NCBI RefSeq assembly: GCF_001905125.1 | Contig: NZ_LWLE01000038.1 | Location: 273,457 to 337,456 of the forward strand | Reading direction: 5' to 3' | Length of the DNA stretch: 64,000 bases | DNA from: Streptomyces sp. TSRI0281 | GTDB lineage: Bacteria > Actinomycetota > Actinomycetes > Streptomycetales > Streptomycetaceae | Shown here: in pieces, positions 61,536 to 64,000 of the stretch | How the letters are laid out: the number at the start of each line of letters is the position of its first letter | Position numbering within the stretch: the stretch's first letter is position 1 | Position numbers and translations under genes: made by a program | The notes under the pieces: model-generated | Database searches by the model: none | Seen by the model: the letters and a program-made list of their open reading frames with translations, nothing else | What the model was told of the DNA's origin: nothing

Positions 61536-62692
61536 AGATCGGCATCGTCTGCCCGTACTCCTGGGACGTACCCGGTGGCGTGCAGTTCCACATCCGGGAC
61601 CTGGCCGAGCATCTGATCCGCCTGGGCCACGAGGTCTCCGTCCTGGCGCCCGCCGACGACGAGACCCCGCTGCCGCCGTACGTGGTGTCGGCGGGGCGGG
61701 CCGTTCCCGTGCCGTACAACGGCTCGGTCGCCCGGCTGAACTTCGGTTTCCTGTCGGCCGCGCGGGTGCGCCGCTGGCTGCACGACGGAACCTTCGACGT
61801 GATCCACATCCATGAGCCGACCTCGCCCTCGCTGGGCCTGCTGGCCTGCTGGGCGGCGCAGGGGCCGATCGTCGCCACGTTCCACACGTCCAACCCGCGG
61901 TCCCGGGCGATGATCGCCGCGTATCCGATCCTCCAGCCCGCGCTGGAGAAGATCAGTGCGCGGATCGCGGTGAGCGAGTACGCGCGGCGGACCCTGGTGG
62001 AGCATCTCGGGGGCGACGCCGTGCTGATTCCCAACGGGGTCGACGTGGGGTTCTTCGCGAAGGCCGAGCCCAGGGCCGAGTGGCAGGGCGGCACGATCGG
62101 CTTCATCGGCCGGATCGATGAGCCCCGCAAGGGCCTGCCGGTCCTGATGAGGGCGCTGCCCGCGATCCTCGCCGCCCGCCCGGAGACCAGACTGCTGGTC
62201 GCGGGACGCGGTGACGAGGAGGAGGCGGTGGCCTCGCTGCCCGCGCAGATGCGCGAGCGGGTCGAGTTCCTCGGCATGGTGAGCGACGAGGACAAGGCGC
62301 GGCTGCTGCGCAGTGTCGACGTGTACGTCGCACCGAACACGGGCGGCGAGAGCTTCGGCATCATCCTGGTCGAGGCGCTGTCGGCGGGCGCGCCGGTGCT
62401 GGCGAGCGATCTGGACGCCTTCGCGCAGGTACTGGACCAGGGCGCGGCGGGGGAACTGTTCACCAACGAGGACGCCGACGCGCTGGCCGGGGCGGCGATC
62501 CGGCTGCTGGGCGACCCGGAGCGGCGTGCGGAGCTGCGCGAGCGGGGCAGCGACCACGTGCGGCGCTTCGACTGGTCGACGGTGGGGGCGGACATCCTCG
62601 CGGTCTACGAGACGGTGACGGACGGGGCGGCGTCGGTGGCGGCCGACGAACGGACGGGGCTGCGGGCGCGACTCGGGCTGTCCCGGGACTGA
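61532..62692 (+). CDS. pimA: Phosphatidylinositol alpha-mannosyltransferase
   Basis: A 386-residue GT4 glycosyltransferase, similar to PimA: it opens MKIGIVCPYSWDVPGGVQFHIR and has IHEPTSPSLG and TFHTS in the acceptor half. The C-terminal half has IGFIGRIDEPRKGLPVLMRALP and YVAPNTGGESFGIILVEAL with the EX7E-type region. It adds mannose from GDP-mannose to phosphatidylinositol. The GTG start overlaps the previous gene by 4 bp (GTGA), completing pgsA-acyltransferase-pimA. Confidence 0.9.
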   Translation: MKIGIVCPYSWDVPGGVQFHIRDLAEHLIRLGHEVSVLAPADDETPLPPYVVSAGRAVPVPYNGSVARLNFGFLSAARVRRWLHDGTFDVIHIHEPTSPSLGLLACWAAQGPIVATFHTSNPRSRAMIAAYPILQPALEKISARIAVSEYARRTLVEHLGGDAVLIPNGVDVGFFAKAEPRAEWQGGTIGFIGRIDEPRKGLPVLMRALPAILAARPETRLLVAGRGDEEEAVASLPAQMRERVEFLGMVSDEDKARLLRSVDVYVAPNTGGESFGIILVEALSAGAPVLASDLDAFAQVLDQGAAGELFTNEDADALAGAAIRLLGDPERRAELRERGSDHVRRFDWSTVGADILAVYETVTDGAASVAADERTGLRARLGLSRD

Positions 62693-62828
62693 GTGGCTCC
62701 GGCGTGCTGCCGGTTCTGTGCTGCCGGTTCTCCCCCCGGGGGTTCCCCGGCGGCCCGGGGCGCATGGACTCTTTGGGTGTGGGCATGACAAAACCCAGTT
62801 CTCGACTCTTCCCCCAAGGAGACACCAC

Positions 62829-63683
62829 ATGACCGGGCCACAGGGCGACCCCGACCGCCGACCCACCAGGAGAACGCTGCTGCGCGGTACGGCCGCGGCC
62901 ATAGGAATCACCGCGGGCGCCGGACTGTTCGGCGCCCGCAGCGCGTACGCCGTCTCCTTCTATAACCCGTTCGGGGGATACCCGATCACCGGTAGCTGGC
63001 AGGACCACCTCAACGACGGTTCGCTGGGCGGCATCGACTACGGGATGGGCGTCGGCACCCAGCTGCCCGCCGCGGGCGGCGGCACTATCAGCAACATCCC
63101 TAACAACGGCACCGGCGGCCACACCGTCACGATCCACCACGACAACGGGTACCGCACGCAGTACATGCACCTGTCGCAGTTCCTCCTCGCCGACGGTGCC
63201 TCCGTCGGCACCGGCGGCGTCGTCGGACTCTCCGGCGGCCGGCCGGGCGACCCCGGCTCGGGCTCGTCCACCGGCCCCCACCTGCACTGGCACATGATCG
63301 ATCCGAACGGAGTCCGGATCAGTCCGCTGGTCTACCTCGGCGGAGGCTCCGGCGGCGGGCTGCCCAAGACCAGCACCGAACAGGACGGCGAGCCCGGCAC
63401 CATCTTCTGGCAGCGGGCCCAGCGGTGGCTCTCCATCGAGTCCGGCTACACCGGGCCGGTCGACGGTGACCCCGGTGTGAACACGTACGCGGCCCTCCAG
63501 CGCAACCTGCGTGACCACTACGGCTACACCGGCCCCATCGACGGCGAGCCCGGCCCCCACACATGGGCGGCCCTCCAGCGCCTCGCCGCCGCCCACGGCT
63601 ACACCGGCCCGGTCGACGGCGAGATGGGCCCCAACTCCTGGCGCGGCGTGGCCCGCTTCCTCAACCAGGACCGCTGGGACTGA
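62829..63683 (+). CDS. Tat-exported M23-like peptidase with PGB-like repeats
   Basis: A 284-residue exported protein. RRTLLRGTAAAIGITAGAGLFGARSAYA (about 14-41) is a Tat-type signal. A LytM/M23-like domain follows (about 50-170) with GGIDYGM (Asp70) and GPHLHWHM (His150, His152), but the histidine that normally lies four residues before Asp70 is Leu66; His60 may substitute. Three C-terminal repeats of GYTGPVDGxxGxxTWxAL type resemble peptidoglycan-binding modules. It probably acts on peptidoglycan. AAGGAG lies 8 bp before ATG 62829. A bulged GC hairpin follows at 63856-63908. Confidence 0.85.
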   Translation: MTGPQGDPDRRPTRRTLLRGTAAAIGITAGAGLFGARSAYAVSFYNPFGGYPITGSWQDHLNDGSLGGIDYGMGVGTQLPAAGGGTISNIPNNGTGGHTVTIHHDNGYRTQYMHLSQFLLADGASVGTGGVVGLSGGRPGDPGSGSSTGPHLHWHMIDPNGVRISPLVYLGGGSGGGLPKTSTEQDGEPGTIFWQRAQRWLSIESGYTGPVDGDPGVNTYAALQRNLRDHYGYTGPIDGEPGPHTWAALQRLAAAHGYTGPVDGEMGPNSWRGVARFLNQDRWD

Positions 63684-63855
63684 CACGGGAGTTCCGTACG
63701 GCGACTGCCGGGCCGGGGCTTTGCGGGCCGGGCCGGTCGGTTTCCGGCAGCCGGGGTTGGGGCCCCAACGCTGGGCTCCGCTCCGTCTCCGGGCCGTGCC
63801 GGTCCGCTGTGACTTCCCTTCCGGTCCGGTTCCATCCGGTTCCGCTCCGGCCGGC

Positions 63856-63908
63856 GGCCCGTGCGCTTTCCGCCCCGCCGCCCGGCGGGCGGGGCTCCCG
63901 CACGGGCC
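63856..63908 (+). terminator. Terminator after M23-like gene
   Basis: Outer arms GGCCCGTGCG (63856-63865) and CGCACGGGCC (63899-63908) flank an inner GCCCCGCC/GGCGGGGC stem (63872-63879/63888-63895). Strong but bulged. Before it, 63820-63850 holds CCGGTTCC direct repeats. Confidence 0.65.
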
Positions 63909-63972
63909 GTCCGTCCGCCGGAGCGCGCCCGGAGCGCAGGGCGCGGCCCGCCCGACGGTAGCCTTTGCGCCC

Positions 63973-64000
63973 GTGACCGAAACCCTCATCTGGATCGCCG
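63973..64000 (+). CDS. Start of a gene cut by the window edge
   Basis: GTG 63973 opens MTETLIWIA..., nine codons before the window ends. The hydrophobic start suggests a membrane-anchored protein. A TAGCCT -10-like hexamer at 63959-63964 lies 8 bp upstream, so the mRNA could be leaderless. Product cannot be named from this fragment. Confidence 0.5.

Overview
This 64 kb window is chromosomal DNA of very high G+C with strongly G/C-biased third codon positions. GTG starts are frequent and many genes overlap by 4 bp (ATGA or GTGA). The gene content points to Streptomyces: ssgB, an actinobacterial phosphatidylinositol-mannoside pathway, a mycothiol-era set of GNAT/DinB-like proteins and a Ser/Thr kinase. 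From memory, the gene order resembles the core arm of S. coelicolor from the arg cluster to thrS and the PI-mannoside genes. I see no prophage, transposase, CRISPR array, rRNA or biosynthetic gene cluster.

Layout: 0-3.4 kb has a PEP-mutase-like enzyme, a DinB-like protein and a rifampicin monooxygenase (rox). 3.9-13.1 kb is arginine biosynthesis: argCJBDR, then argG and argH, with two unrelated reverse-strand genes (an L,D-transpeptidase-like protein and a flavin-oxidase-like protein) between. 13.2-21.4 kb holds an aldo/keto reductase, a HAD protein, a TetR-MFS pair, lipid enzymes (PlsC, GDPD), an ECF-like sigma factor and small membrane proteins. 21.7-24.7 kb is a methionine ABC transporter (metNIQ) with a candidate leader peptide. 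25.6-32.4 kb has cobalamin/siroheme genes (cobL, a bluB-cobT fusion, cysG). 32.4-37.1 kb has an RNA methylase, a Ser/Thr kinase, a small membrane protein, a phosphotransferase and a zinc-ribbon protein. 37.2-37.7 kb is a five-gene tRNA array (3 Val-GAC, Cys, Gly). 37.8-45.6 kb has pabB-pabC, a GNAT protein, DsbA-like, LacI and CGNR proteins, and ssgB. 45.7-49.1 kb has two tRNA-Val(CAC) genes flanking an 837-residue polytopic membrane protein. 49.1-57.2 kb has an exonuclease, a DUF4365 nuclease-like pair, thrS, a potassium-channel-like protein, a HIT protein and a membrane protein. 57.4-63.7 kb has an EF-G-like GTPase, the pgsA-acyltransferase-pimA operon and a Tat-exported M23-like hydrolase. 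A partial gene starts at the right edge.

How the genes fit together: ArgR is encoded in the operon it should repress, and both arg promoters carry ARG-box-like half-sites over their -35/-10 elements. rox carries an upstream element matching the rifamycin-associated element (RAE), so rifamycin induction is expected. cobL, bluB-cobT and cysG supply tetrapyrrole steps but sit in separate transcription units without a recognisable cobalamin riboswitch. pgsA, the acyltransferase and pimA overlap by 4 bp each and cover successive steps of phosphatidylinositol-mannoside synthesis.

Most of the window is conserved housekeeping DNA. The points most worth a second look are: the RAE/rox control region and an adjacent perfect 24-bp inverted repeat; the 580-residue acidic Pro/Ala-rich tail on BluB-CobT; the Cys/Met-containing leader peptide before metNIQ; the translationally coupled DUF4365 pair with PD-(D/E)XK-like residues; the EF-G paralogue with altered G motifs; the M23-like hydrolase lacking a usual zinc ligand; and several short tandem repeats between genes. 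I did not find a clearly new multi-gene system.
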